From Jidongwangia harbinensis (GTDB lineage: Bacteria > Actinomycetota > Actinomycetes > Mycobacteriales > Micromonosporaceae): a DNA stretch of 64,000 nucleotides. Below, piece by piece: positions 1 through 9,424 of this stretch. A program made the translations under genes and the position numbers. Location: NCBI RefSeq assembly GCF_020216025.1, contig NZ_JAIWNC010000019.1, positions 155,614-219,613 on the forward strand, read 5' to 3'. Below the pieces are notes generated by a model that ran no database searches, was not told the origin of the DNA, and saw nothing but the letters and a program-made list of their open reading frames with translations. Each line of letters opens with the position of its first letter. Position 1 is the first letter of the stretch.

Positions 1-43
1 CTACGCGTCTGACGTGCCGGGATGATCTCGGTCCGGTCTGGCG

Positions 44-49
44 TATTTT
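44..49 (+). promoter_or_regulatory. Candidate -10 element (TATTTT) of the kinase gene
   Basis: TATTTT fits the actinobacterial TANNNT -10 pattern. It ends 7 nt before the GTG start of the kinase, and no Shine-Dalgarno sequence is visible, so a leaderless transcript is plausible. Inferred from spacing only. Confidence 0.4.
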
Positions 50-56
50 CATTACC

Positions 57-1412
57 GTGACGGACACTCCGCCTGGCGCCCTGCCCACGCCGTACGTGCC
101 AGGCATGTCCGGTTTGTCGGTCATGGCCCGAGGTGGGTACGCCACCGTCTACCGCGCCACCCAGGACTCGGTCGGCCGCGAGGTCGCCATCAAGGTGGAG
201 AACCGGACCCTGGACAACCCGCGGGACCAGGCCCGGTTCCTGCGCGAGGCGAAGGCCGCCGGGCGGATGTCGTCCCACCCGCACGTGGTCGACCTGTTCG
301 ACGTGGGCGTCACGGTCGACCAGCACCCGTACCTGATCATGGAGCTGTGCGACGGGTCGTACCTGGACCGGATGCGGGTCTCGCCGCTCGGCGCCGCGGA
401 GGCCCGCGACCTCGGCGTGAAGATCGCCGACGCGCTGGTGCACTCGCACGCCAACGGTGTGCTGCACCGCGACGTGAAGCCGGCGAACATCCTGTACTCG
501 CAGTTCAACCCCGCGGTGCTGGCCGACTTCGGGCTGGCCGTACTGGGCGAGATGCGCGACTCCTCGGTGACGCTCGAGGTGCTCACCCCGGCGTACGCGC
601 CGCCCGAGATGTTCCGCCACGACAGTCCGTCCGGCGCGGTCGACATCTACGCCCTGTGCGCGACCCTGTACGCGGTGATGCGCGGGGCGCCGCCGCGCTG
701 GGACACGAACCGCAGCCCCAGCCTGATCACCCTGATGGACCTGTTCGACCAGCCCATCCCGGACCTGCCGGGCGTGCCGCGGGCGCTGACCGACGTGCTC
801 CGGCACGGCATGGCCAACGAACCGCGCGCCCGGCCCAGCGCGGAACAACTGCGTGACCTGCTGGCCGGGCTGCACCTCGGTCCGGACGCCGCGCCCGCAC
901 CGCACACGGTCTACCGGGCGTCCACCTACACCTCGCCGCCGCCGGCCTACCGGCAGCCGCGTCCGGTGCCGCCGGTCACGCCGACCCAGGGCGACGAGAC
1001 GCCGACCGTGCACACCGGCGATCGCAAGCGCGGCAAGCGGAAGTGGCTGTTCGGCGGCTTCGGCATTCTGCTGCTGCTGATCGCCGGGCTCGGCGGGGCC
1101 TGGGTGGCCTCCGGCCAGCGCGGTGTGGTGCGGGCCGTCGCGAGCCGGCTGTCCATCGCGGACACCCAGGTGCCGGTGGCGTCGTCGGCGCCGATCGGCT
1201 GGTCGACGTTCGCCACCGGGACGTTACCGCCCGGGGTGGACCCGGCCGACCGCGAAGCCGTCACGTCCGACCCGACCGTGCGCCGGGTGTGCAGCGAGCC
1301 GGCGTTCCGGCGGGCCACCTCGGCGACCGGCACCGACGGCTGGTCGTTCTCGGTGCTGCCGCCGGCCGGCGACGACCGCACGTTCTACTGCCTCGCCGCC
1401 CGGGCCGGCTGA
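57..1412 (+). CDS. Membrane-anchored serine/threonine protein kinase (PknB-like)
   Basis: A 451-residue eukaryotic-type Ser/Thr kinase. The kinase domain covers about residues 15-275. It has a glycine loop (MARGGYATVYRA), the ATP-anchoring lysine K46 in VAIKVE, the catalytic loop HRDVKPANIL with D139, the DFG motif with D157 and a PPE version of the APE motif, so it should be active. A Pro-rich linker leads to one membrane helix at about 330-355 and an outer domain of about 100 residues with two cysteines. No PASTA repeats are present, so the signal sensed is unknown. The GTG start places the glycine loop at the normal distance from the N-terminus. It is convergent with the carboxylase gene, 4 nt away. 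Confidence 0.93.
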   Translation: MTDTPPGALPTPYVPGMSGLSVMARGGYATVYRATQDSVGREVAIKVENRTLDNPRDQARFLREAKAAGRMSSHPHVVDLFDVGVTVDQHPYLIMELCDGSYLDRMRVSPLGAAEARDLGVKIADALVHSHANGVLHRDVKPANILYSQFNPAVLADFGLAVLGEMRDSSVTLEVLTPAYAPPEMFRHDSPSGAVDIYALCATLYAVMRGAPPRWDTNRSPSLITLMDLFDQPIPDLPGVPRALTDVLRHGMANEPRARPSAEQLRDLLAGLHLGPDAAPAPHTVYRASTYTSPPPAYRQPRPVPPVTPTQGDETPTVHTGDRKRGKRKWLFGGFGILLLLIAGLGGAWVASGQRGVVRAVASRLSIADTQVPVASSAPIGWSTFATGTLPPGVDPADREAVTSDPTVRRVCSEPAFRRATSATGTDGWSFSVLPPAGDDRTFYCLAARAG

Positions 1413-1416
1413 CCGC

Positions 1417-3423
1417 TCACTCCGGGTCGAGCACGGCGAGCAGTTCGCCGGTGTCCACCTCGGCGCCCGGCTGCACCGGCAGCGACGCCACCACGCCGGC
1501 CGACGGCGCGTGCACCGGGTGCTCCAGCTTCATCGCCTCCAGCGTGAGCAGCAACTCGCCGGCCCGGACCCGCTGGCCCGGCACCACCAGGACGCGCCGG
1601 ACCGCGCCCGGCAGCGGGGCGATCAGCGAGCCCTCGGCGGCCTCCGGCGCGGGCAGCGGGAACCGGGACAGCTCGCGCAACGTGACCGAGCCCTCCGGGC
1701 TGTCCACGTAGGAGACCTCGCCCACCCGGTGCACCTTGAACGTCAGCCGGATGCCGTTGATGTCCAGCACCACCCGGGTGCCGTCGGCGTGCACCACCAC
1801 GGTCGGCGGGTGGTCGTCGATGGTAGGCGCCTGCCCGAGCCCGGCCAGGTCCAGCTCCTCCGGGTCCACCGCGCGGACCCACCAGCCGGCGAGTTCGCCG
1901 TGCCGGTTCATCCGGTAGCCGACCTCGACCGGGCCGGCCGGGCCGTCGTACACCGCGGTCTGCGAACCGGACGGGACGTTGCGCCACCCGGACGGCAGCG
2001 ACGCCAGCACCGGTGCGGCGGCCCGGCGGGCGGCCGCACCGGCCAGCGCGGCGGCCAGGCAGGAGATGCGGACCGCGTCCACCGAGGACAGCAGCGGCGC
2101 GAAGACCTCCGGATGCCGGTCCAGGAAGCCGGTGTCCACCTCGCCGGCCCGGAACGACGGGTGCCGCAGCACCCGGACCAGCAGGTCGCGATTGGACACC
2201 ACGCCGTGCAACTGGGTACGGGCCAGCGCCGACGCCAGCATCCGCGCGGCCTCCTGACGGGTCGGCGCCCAGGCCACCAGCTTGGCCAGCATCGGATCGT
2301 GGTGCTGGCCGACCACCGAGCCGTCGGCCACCCCGGCGTCCAGGCGCAGGCCCGGCTGGGACAGCGGACGGAACGAGCCGGCCACGTCCGGGACGGCGAA
2401 ACGGTGCAGCGTGCCGGTGGCCGGCAGCCAGGCGTACGCCGGGTCCTCGGCGCACAACCGCACCTCGATGGCGTGCCCGCGGATCGGCGGCGGGCCGGGC
2501 ATCGGCAGGCTCCCGCCCTCGGCCACCAGCAACTGCAGGCGGACCAGGTCGTAGCCGGAGACACACTCGGTGACCGCGTGCTCGACCTGCAGGGTGGGCG
2601 TCAGCTCCAGGAACCAGAACGAGCCGTCCTGGTCGAGCAGGAACTCCACCGCGCCGACGCCGACGTACCCGAGGGCCCGGACCGCCAGGATGGCCGCCCG
2701 GCACAGCTCCTCGCGCAGCGCCGGATCCACCGCCGGTGACGGGGTCTCCTCGACGATCGCCTGGTAGCGGCGCTGCACCGAGCACTCCCGCTCGCCGAAC
2801 GGCACCACCGCGCCGTGCGCGTCGGCCAGGATCGGGATCTCGATGTGCCGCACGTTGCCGACGTACGGCTCGCAGTAGACGTCGCCGCCCACCTCCTGCC
2901 GGGTGGCCGCGACCGCCTCGGCCAGCGCCACCGCGTCCCGCACCACCCGCATGCCGGTGCCGCCGGTGCCGGACGACGGCTTGATCAGCACCGGGAACTC
3001 GGTCACCGCCGCCGGGTCGGTCCAGGTCGGCAGCACCGGCACGCCGGCCTCGGCGACCACCGTCTTCGTCTCGCACTTGCGGTGCAGCGTGCCGAGCGTC
3101 TTCGGCGGCGGGCCGACCCAGATCATCCCGGCGTCCGCGACCGCGGTCGCGAAGTCGGGGTCCTCGGCCAGCGGGCCGTTGCCCGGATGGACGGCGTTCG
3201 CGCCGGACCGCTGCGCCGCGGCGATCAGCAGGTCCCCGCGCAGGTAGGTGGCGGAGGGGGTGCCGCCGGACAGATGCACCGCGTAGTCGGCCTCGGTGAC
3301 GTGCGGGGCGTCCGCGTCGCTATCGGCGTAGACGGCGACCGTCTCGATGCCGACCAGGCGGCAGGTCGCGAAGACCCGGCGGCCGATCTCACCGCGATCG
3401 GCCACCAGAAGACGTCGGATCAC
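1417..3423 (-). CDS. Acyl-CoA carboxylase alpha subunit (biotin carboxylase plus biotin carrier), atypical active site
   Basis: A 668-residue protein with the order of an AccA/MccA alpha subunit: biotin carboxylase N-domain, ATP-grasp, C-domain, linker and C-terminal biotinyl domain with EAMKLEHP (biotin attachment at K632). Such enzymes carboxylate biotin using ATP and bicarbonate. The active site is unusual. The near-invariant EMNTRLQVEH reads ELTPTLQVEH, so the residues equivalent to E. coli BC N290 and R292 are T275 and T277. The ATP-grasp glycine loop is SSGTGGTG instead of GGGG(K/R)G. E281 and the R338 equivalent remain. The GTG at 3423 gives the family N-terminus (IRRLLVADRGEI), while another GTG lies at 3444. 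It follows the beta subunit by 45 nt. Function as a standard carboxylase is uncertain. Confidence 0.85.
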   Translation of the reverse strand: MIRRLLVADRGEIGRRVFATCRLVGIETVAVYADSDADAPHVTEADYAVHLSGGTPSATYLRGDLLIAAAQRSGANAVHPGNGPLAEDPDFATAVADAGMIWVGPPPKTLGTLHRKCETKTVVAEAGVPVLPTWTDPAAVTEFPVLIKPSSGTGGTGMRVVRDAVALAEAVAATRQEVGGDVYCEPYVGNVRHIEIPILADAHGAVVPFGERECSVQRRYQAIVEETPSPAVDPALREELCRAAILAVRALGYVGVGAVEFLLDQDGSFWFLELTPTLQVEHAVTECVSGYDLVRLQLLVAEGGSLPMPGPPPIRGHAIEVRLCAEDPAYAWLPATGTLHRFAVPDVAGSFRPLSQPGLRLDAGVADGSVVGQHHDPMLAKLVAWAPTRQEAARMLASALARTQLHGVVSNRDLLVRVLRHPSFRAGEVDTGFLDRHPEVFAPLLSSVDAVRISCLAAALAGAAARRAAAPVLASLPSGWRNVPSGSQTAVYDGPAGPVEVGYRMNRHGELAGWWVRAVDPEELDLAGLGQAPTIDDHPPTVVVHADGTRVVLDINGIRLTFKVHRVGEVSYVDSPEGSVTLRELSRFPLPAPEAAEGSLIAPLPGAVRRVLVVPGQRVRAGELLLTLEAMKLEHPVHAPSAGVVASLPVQPGAEVDTGELLAVLDPE

Positions 3424-3468
3424 TGGTATACCTTTCCGGGCCACGAAACGTTCTCCGGGCGCGCTTTC

Positions 3469-4917
3469 TCAGGGGCGGAAGACACCGACGTGCTCGGCGC
3501 CCTCGACCGCGGCACTGTGCACCGCGGAGAGGCAGAGGCCGAGCACGGTACGGGTGTCACGGGGGTCGATCACGCCGTCGTCGGGAAGCTTGCGGCGGGC
3601 GGGGGAAGCGTCCGCCGGTCGTTCCACCGGCCAGCTGAACAGGAACCGCGGTTCGTACGCGCGGCCGTAGACGCCGCCCAGCTCCTCGGCCGGCGTGCCA
3701 CCGATCATCAGCGTCAGGTGCGGCACGGTCGACTTGGCGACCGCGTGCACCAGCGGCGCGCCGTGCCGGACGTCCGCCGCCTCCCGGTCCTCGGTGTCGG
3801 ACGCGTCGGTGTACTGGACGAACAGCAGCGTGGTGTCGGTCGCGTTGGCCAGCTGGATGAAGTGCACGGCCTTCTGCGTCTCGGCCGGGGTGAACGCGCC
3901 GCCCAGATTGGCGAGCACGCCGACCGGATAGCCGTGCAGTTCGCCCCAGCCGGTCACCAACGAGGTGCCGTGGGTCGGCTTGAACTCGTCGAAGTCGCTG
4001 TCGTCGAGGATCCGGGCCAGCACCTCGCGCGGGTCGAACGGCGCACCGGACCGGCCGCCGGCCACGGTGAGCAGGTCCTCGGCGGCGTACCGGGGCTCCG
4101 GGGGCGGGACCGTGCGCGGCCGGGGACCGCGCTTGCGCCAGTTGAAGCGGCGGACGCACTGGCGGGCCAGGCGCAGGCCGTCGCGTTCGTCCTCGGCGAG
4201 CTGGTCCGCCGGGCCGGTCACGCCCGCGGAGACGGTCGGCGCGCTGCGTACCTCCGGACCGGGCCGGCCGTTCGCGCCCGCCCGGACCGGCTGCGGGTGG
4301 ATGGTGAGCACCTTCGCGTGGCCGCGCACCATGATCGTGTAGTCGGAGAGCGCCGGCAGGTACGCTGCGTCGCCGGTGGTCGCGCCGAACACCACGCAGA
4401 CGGTCGGCACCCGTTCGGCGGTGAGCTGACTGAGGTCGCGGGCGATGGCCCCGCCGGGCGGCGGACCGGCCGGCGCCGCCGCGCCGGTCGACTCCACGAG
4501 ATTCACCAGCGGCAGGCGGTTGACCGAGGCGATCCGGGCGGCCCGCCGGATCTTCTCCACGGTGTACGGGTTGACGGCGCCGCCGTCCACCGTCGGATCG
4601 TTCGCGATGATCATGCACTCGACGCCCTCGACCACGCCGATGCCGGTCACCACGCTGGCACCCACCGGGTACTCCGAGCCCCACGCCGCCACCGGCGACA
4701 ACTCCAGGAACGGGCTGTCCTGGTCGAGGAGCATCTCCACCCGCTCGCGGGGCAGCAGTTTGCCGCGGGCGTGGTGCCGGGTCACCCACTTCTCACCGCC
4801 GCCGGCCCGCGCCGCGTCCAGCGCCGTCTCCAGGTCGGCCAGGCGCGCCAGCATCGCGCTACGGCTCTCCAGGTAGGCGGCGCTACGCGGGTCGATCGCG
4901 GTGTCGAGCACGGTCAC
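3469..4917 (-). CDS. Acyl-CoA carboxylase beta (carboxyltransferase) subunit homologue, shortened and divergent
   Basis: A 482-residue crotonase-fold carboxyltransferase, nearest to methylcrotonyl-CoA carboxylase beta subunits (usually about 530 residues). Family landmarks such as RHHARGKLLPRERVE, FNWRKRGP, ATQ-like AETQKAVHF and GRAYEPRFLFSWP are clear. Several oxyanion and substrate elements are not: the usual AGGAY reads GDAAY, the LGGA segment is missing, and GAGNYGMCGRAY reads EELGGVYGRAY. The stretch between FSWP and DDGVIDP is only about 16 residues, where relatives have roughly 80 more including the MGG segment. The GTG at 4917 (VTVLDTAID) is preferred over an upstream extension to 5028. 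It heads the operon with the alpha subunit. The natural substrate cannot be told. Confidence 0.8.
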   Translation of the reverse strand: MTVLDTAIDPRSAAYLESRSAMLARLADLETALDAARAGGGEKWVTRHHARGKLLPRERVEMLLDQDSPFLELSPVAAWGSEYPVGASVVTGIGVVEGVECMIIANDPTVDGGAVNPYTVEKIRRAARIASVNRLPLVNLVESTGAAAPAGPPPGGAIARDLSQLTAERVPTVCVVFGATTGDAAYLPALSDYTIMVRGHAKVLTIHPQPVRAGANGRPGPEVRSAPTVSAGVTGPADQLAEDERDGLRLARQCVRRFNWRKRGPRPRTVPPPEPRYAAEDLLTVAGGRSGAPFDPREVLARILDDSDFDEFKPTHGTSLVTGWGELHGYPVGVLANLGGAFTPAETQKAVHFIQLANATDTTLLFVQYTDASDTEDREAADVRHGAPLVHAVAKSTVPHLTLMIGGTPAEELGGVYGRAYEPRFLFSWPVERPADASPARRKLPDDGVIDPRDTRTVLGLCLSAVHSAAVEGAEHVGVFRP

Positions 4918-5092
4918 GCTGTCGCCCCGGCCCCGCCGGCTCCCACCTTGCTCACGATCCCCGCCCCCTCGATGAAATGTCGTGCCTCTCGACCACCTCC
5001 GTAACGAGCGGCCGGGCGGGTGCGACACGGATCTTGATGAGGCGGCTTCGTCCCCTGATCAGGTGGCCGGGAGCGGGCCCCGAACATGCTTC

Positions 5093-5120
5093 GAGGGGCC
5101 GTCCAGGCGGACGGCCCCTC
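5093..5120 (-). terminator. Candidate intrinsic terminator after crp
   Basis: A perfect 12-bp stem (GAGGGGCCGTCC / GGACGGCCCCTC) with a 4-nt loop lies 17 nt beyond the crp stop codon. No U-tract follows, which is common in actinobacteria. It separates crp from the carboxylase operon on the same strand. Confidence 0.7.
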
Positions 5121-5136
5121 GGAACGTTCAGGCAGG

Positions 5137-5814
5137 TCAGACGCGAGCGCGGCGCGCCAGGCGCTCGGGATCCAGGATGATCACACTCTTGCCGTCCAAC
5201 CGCAGCCAGGCACGGGACGCGAAGTCGGCGAGTGCCTTGTTGACGGTCTCCCGGGAGGCGCCGACGAGCTGGGCCAGCTCCTCCTGGGTCAGGTCGTGGG
5301 TGACCCGCAGGACGCCGCCGTCCCGGGTGCCGAACCGGCCGGCCATCTGCAGCAGGTTCTTCGCCACCCGGCCGGGCACGTCCGTGAAGATCAGGTCGGC
5401 CAGGGCGTCGTTCGTCCGGCGCAGCCTGCGGGCCAGCACCCGCAGCAACTGTTCGGCTATCTCCGGCCGGTTGTTCAGCCAGGGCCGCAGCGACGACTTC
5501 TTGAGGCGGGCCAGCCTGCTGTCGGTCACCGCGGTCGCCGTCGCGGTGCGCGGCCCCGGGTCGAACAGCGACAGTTCGCCGAGCATGTCGGACGGTCCCA
5601 TGATGGAGACCAGGTTCTGCCGGCCGTCCGCCGCACGCCGCCCCAGCTTGATCTTGCCGGAGAGAACGATGTACAGGCTGTCGCCGGCCTCGCCCTCGTT
5701 GAAGACCACGTCGCCCTTGCGGACCTCGATCGTGTCCATCTCCTTGGCGAGCGCCTCCGCAGCCTCCGGGTCCACGCCCTGGAAGATCCCGCTGCGAGCC
5801 AGTACCTCATCCAT
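5137..5814 (-). CDS. crp: Crp/Fnr family transcriptional regulator (cAMP receptor protein)
   Basis: A 225-residue global regulator. The N-terminal cyclic-nucleotide-binding beta-roll includes GELSLFDPGPRTATATAV, matching the phosphate-binding cassette. A dimerisation helix and a C-terminal winged helix follow, with the recognition helix in LVGASRETVNKALADF. It closely resembles mycobacterial Crp (Rv3676), including the MDEVLARSGIF start. The ATG at 5814 is preferred over the ATG at 5838 because GGAGGT sits 7 nt upstream of it. Neighbours nth, the thioredoxin gene, the nudix gene and marP match the mycobacterial order. A site fitting the CRP consensus precedes hpt in this window. Confidence 0.93.
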   Translation of the reverse strand: MDEVLARSGIFQGVDPEAAEALAKEMDTIEVRKGDVVFNEGEAGDSLYIVLSGKIKLGRRAADGRQNLVSIMGPSDMLGELSLFDPGPRTATATAVTDSRLARLKKSSLRPWLNNRPEIAEQLLRVLARRLRRTNDALADLIFTDVPGRVAKNLLQMAGRFGTRDGGVLRVTHDLTQEELAQLVGASRETVNKALADFASRAWLRLDGKSVIILDPERLARRARV

Positions 5815-6005
5815 CGCCGCACCTCCGAATGCGCGCAACGCCTGCGCTCGATCAGTCTAGGCGCACGCAGGCCGGAAACGGGCGGGCACCCCTTGATCCA
5901 GGTACCGCAGGGTAACCGATGCGGTTCCGACGGCCGGTGTTTTCCGCCGCTCCCGGTGAGCAATCGGTGCCCGAACGTCGGTCGTCCCGGCCGCCCCTCC
6001 GACGG

Positions 6006-6011
6006 TATCGT
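6006..6011 (+). promoter_or_regulatory. Candidate -10 element (TATCGT) of the capA-like gene
   Basis: TATCGT fits TANNNT and ends 8 nt before the ATG at 6020, with no clear ribosome binding site between. A short-leader or leaderless transcript is inferred. Confidence 0.35.
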
Positions 6012-6019
6012 CACGGTCG

Positions 6020-7195
6020 ATGGACGCCCAGCCCTCCCCACCGCGGCGCGGCCTCTTCGGCCGGCCGCTGCTCACCGTGACCATCGCCCTCGCCGCCCTG
6101 CTCGGCATGGGTCTGGGCGGTGTGGCCCTGGCCAACCTCGGGGACCCGGCACCGGCGCGCTGGGAGCCGGCACCGCCCGCCGCTCCGGCACCGTCCGCGC
6201 CGTCTGCGGACAAAACGGGCACTCCCGCCGCGATCACCCTGTCCGCCACCGGCGACATCATCATGGGCAGCGCCCCCGACCGGCTGCCCGCGGCCGGCGG
6301 CGACGGCTTCTTCGACTCGGTCCGCGAGGGCCTCAGGTCCGACCTGGTGATGGGCAACCTGGAACAGCCGCTCACCGGGGACACCGGCGCCTCCAAGTGC
6401 GGGTCGCCGCCGCGCCCCAACTGCTACGCGTTCCGCGCCCCGCCGGCGTACGCCGAGCACCTGTCGGACGCCGGCTTCCACCTGCTCAACACCGCGAACA
6501 ACCACTCCAACGACTTCGGCGCGCGGGGCTACCGCAACACCGTGCGGGCACTGGAGGACGCCGGGCTCGAGCACACCGGCGCGCTGGACCAGATCACCGT
6601 CGTCGAGGTCAAGGGCGTGCGGGTCGCCGCGGTGGGCTTCTCCTCGTACGCCGGGGCGAACCGGCTCAACGACCTGGCCCAGGCGCGCGAGGTGGTACGC
6701 CGGGCGGCCGGGCAGGCCGACGTCGTGGTGGTGCAGGTGCACATGGGAGCCGAGGGCTCGGACCGTACCCGGGTCCGGCCCGGCACCGAGACGTTCTTCG
6801 GGGAGAACCGCGGCGACCCGATGGCGTTCAGCCGTGCCGTGATCGACGCCGGCGCCGACGTGGTGGTCGGGCACGGCCCGCACGTGCTGCGCGGGATGGA
6901 GTTCTACCGCGGCCGGCTGATCGCGTACAGCCTGGGCAACTTCGCCGGCGGCGGCCGGACGCTGTCCCGTGACGGCGTGCTCAAGTACAGCGGCATCCTG
7001 CACGTCTCGCTCACCCCGGACGGCGAGTGGGCCGGCGGGAAGTTCCTCTCCACCTACCTGGACTCGGCCGGGGTGCCGACCCGGGACCGGTCCGGGGAGC
7101 GCGGCCGGAAGCTGGTGGCCCAGTTGTCCGGGAGGGATTTCGGGGAGACCGCGGCAGAGATCGGTGCGGACGGATCGATCTCCCCTCCGGCGTGA
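6020..7195 (+). CDS. CapA family protein (metallophosphatase-like, poly-gamma-glutamate synthesis type)
   Basis: A 391-residue membrane-anchored or secreted protein. A hydrophobic segment at about residues 18-40 is followed by an Ala/Pro linker and a calcineurin-like PGA_cap domain. Domain landmarks in order are SATGDIIMGSAPDR, NLEQPLTG, NTANNHSNDFG, VQVHMGAEG, GHGPHVLRG and YSLGNFAGG. In Bacillus, CapA takes part in poly-gamma-glutamate export; in actinobacteria the role is mostly unknown and no capB/capC partners occur here. It is divergent from crp across about 205 nt, so it could be a Crp target, although no good CRP site was seen in that gap. Family assignment is strong, function is not. 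Confidence 0.85.
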   Translation: MDAQPSPPRRGLFGRPLLTVTIALAALLGMGLGGVALANLGDPAPARWEPAPPAAPAPSAPSADKTGTPAAITLSATGDIIMGSAPDRLPAAGGDGFFDSVREGLRSDLVMGNLEQPLTGDTGASKCGSPPRPNCYAFRAPPAYAEHLSDAGFHLLNTANNHSNDFGARGYRNTVRALEDAGLEHTGALDQITVVEVKGVRVAAVGFSSYAGANRLNDLAQAREVVRRAAGQADVVVVQVHMGAEGSDRTRVRPGTETFFGENRGDPMAFSRAVIDAGADVVVGHGPHVLRGMEFYRGRLIAYSLGNFAGGGRTLSRDGVLKYSGILHVSLTPDGEWAGGKFLSTYLDSAGVPTRDRSGERGRKLVAQLSGRDFGETAAEIGADGSISPPA

Positions 7196-7217
7196 CATTG
7201 CTGTCGGGGGTTCGACG

Positions 7218-7223
7218 TACTCT
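7218..7223 (+). promoter_or_regulatory. Candidate leaderless -10 element (TACTCT) of nth
   Basis: TACTCT fits TANNNT and is separated by exactly 6 nt from the GTG start of nth at 7230. No Shine-Dalgarno sequence is present. Confidence 0.45.
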
Positions 7224-7229
7224 TTATCG

Positions 7230-8056
7230 GTGACTCGTCCCGCTGCTGCGCCCGCGACGGCTGTGCTCACCCGATCGGCGAAGCGATTCGCGGCCGAGAC
7301 CCCGGTCGGACGCAAGCGCCGGGCCCGCAAGATGGCCAGGGAACTGGCCGACACCCATCCCGACGCGCACTGCGAGCTCGACTTCACGTCGCCGCTGGAG
7401 TTGGCGGTCGCCACCGTGCTGTCCGCGCAGACCACCGACGTGCGGGTCAACGAGGTCACCCCGACCGTCTTCAAGCGCTACCGCACCGCCGCCGACTACG
7501 CCGCCGCCGACCGCGCCGAGCTGGAGGAGGTGCTGCGGCCCACCGGCTTCTTCCGGGCCAAGACCGACTCGCTGATCAAACTGGGCCAGGCACTGGTCGA
7601 GCGGTACGACGGCGAGGTCCCGGGCCGGCTGGACGACCTGGTGACGCTGCCCGGCATCGGGCGTAAGACGGCGAACGTGGTCCTCGGCAACGCGTTCGAC
7701 GTCCCCGGTCTCACCGTCGACACCCACTTCCGGCGCCTGGTCAACCGCTTCGGCTGGGTCCGCGAGGAAGACCCCGTGAAGATCGAGTTCCAGGTGGCCG
7801 ACCTGATCGAGAAGCGCGACTGGACCATGCTGTCGCACCGGGTGATCTTCCACGGCCGGCGGGTCTGCCACGCCCGCAAGCCGGCCTGCGGTGCGTGCAC
7901 GCTGGCGCCGATGTGCCCCTCCTACGGCACCGGCCCGACCGAGGCCGCCCCCGCGGCGAAACTGCTCAAGGGGCCCCGGGCGCGTGAACTGGCCGCCCAC
8001 GCGGGCGTCGACCCGGCCCTGGTGCCGGCGGCCGCGGTGCGCACACCGGAGGCTCC

Positions 8057-8060
<4 letters not shown>
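7230..8060 (+). CDS. nth: Endonuclease III (DNA glycosylase / AP lyase)
   Basis: A 276-residue base-excision repair enzyme that removes oxidised pyrimidines and cleaves the abasic site. The helix-hairpin-helix LPGIGRKTANVVLG holds the catalytic lysine, and the catalytic aspartate lies in LTVDTHFRRL. The C-terminal [4Fe-4S] ligands have the exact CX6CX2CX5C spacing (from CHARKPAC to APMC). The GTG at 7230 starts near the conserved body and has a leaderless -10; an in-frame extension to 6969 runs inside capA and is rejected. The stop overlaps the next gene by GTGA, so the two are probably co-translated. Confidence 0.95.
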
Positions 8061-8694
<634 letters not shown>

Positions 8695-8698
<4 letters not shown>

Positions 8699-9393
8699 CA
8701 CCGCCGCGCCCGGACGGCCTGCCGTCGTGGTTCGACCCGCTCCTCGGCCGGGTCGCGTCGGTACGCACCGAGGACTTCACGCCGCTGCGCCCGCCGGCCA
8801 CCGGGGGACGGGCGAGCGCCGTGCTCGTGCTGCTCGGCGAGGACCGTCCCGGCGAGCCCGACCTGCTGGTGCTGCAGCGGGCCGCCACCATGCGCAACCA
8901 CGCCGGCCAGCCCGCGTTCCCGGGCGGGGCGGCCGACCCGGGCGATCCCGACCCGGCCGCCACCGCGTTGCGCGAGGCCAGCGAGGAGGTCGGTCTCGAG
9001 AAGTCCAGCGCGACCGTCCTGACCCGGCTGCCGGAGCTGTGGATCCCGGTCAGCTCGTTCGTGGTGACGCCGGTGCTGGCCTGGTGGCACGCGCCGCATC
9101 CGGTACACCCGTGCCAGCCCGCCGAGGTGGCCCGGGTGGAACGGTTGCCGGTGGCCGAGCTGGTCGACCCGGACAACCGCCTGCGGGTACGCCACCCGAG
9201 CGGCTGGGTCGGCCCCGCGTTCCGGGTCCGGGACATGCTGGTCTGGGGCTTCACGGCCGGCGTGATCTCGGTGCTGCTGGACCTGGCGGGGTGGAGTCGG
9301 CCGTGGGCTCCGGGCCGGCTGGAGGAACTACCGGAGGCGGCGGCACCGGTGCCGGCCGCCCGCGGCGGTGGGCCGGACGAGGTGGTGCCGTGA
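8695..9393 (+). CDS. NUDIX hydrolase, probable coenzyme A pyrophosphatase
   Basis: A 232-residue protein with the combined signature of CoA pyrophosphatases: MRNHAGQPAFPGGAADPGD followed by the Nudix core TALREASEEVGL. These enzymes split CoA or oxidised CoA into phosphopantetheine and 3',5'-ADP with Mg2+. The GTG at 8695 overlaps the thioredoxin stop (GTGA), which fixes the start. The last 25 codons precede the marP start. The link to CoA turnover fits other CoA genes (panC, panD, coaX) later in the window, but they are not in the same operon. Confidence 0.88.
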
Positions 9394-9424
9394 ACTGCTG
9401 GCCGGTCCCTTCTACGCTGAGTTG

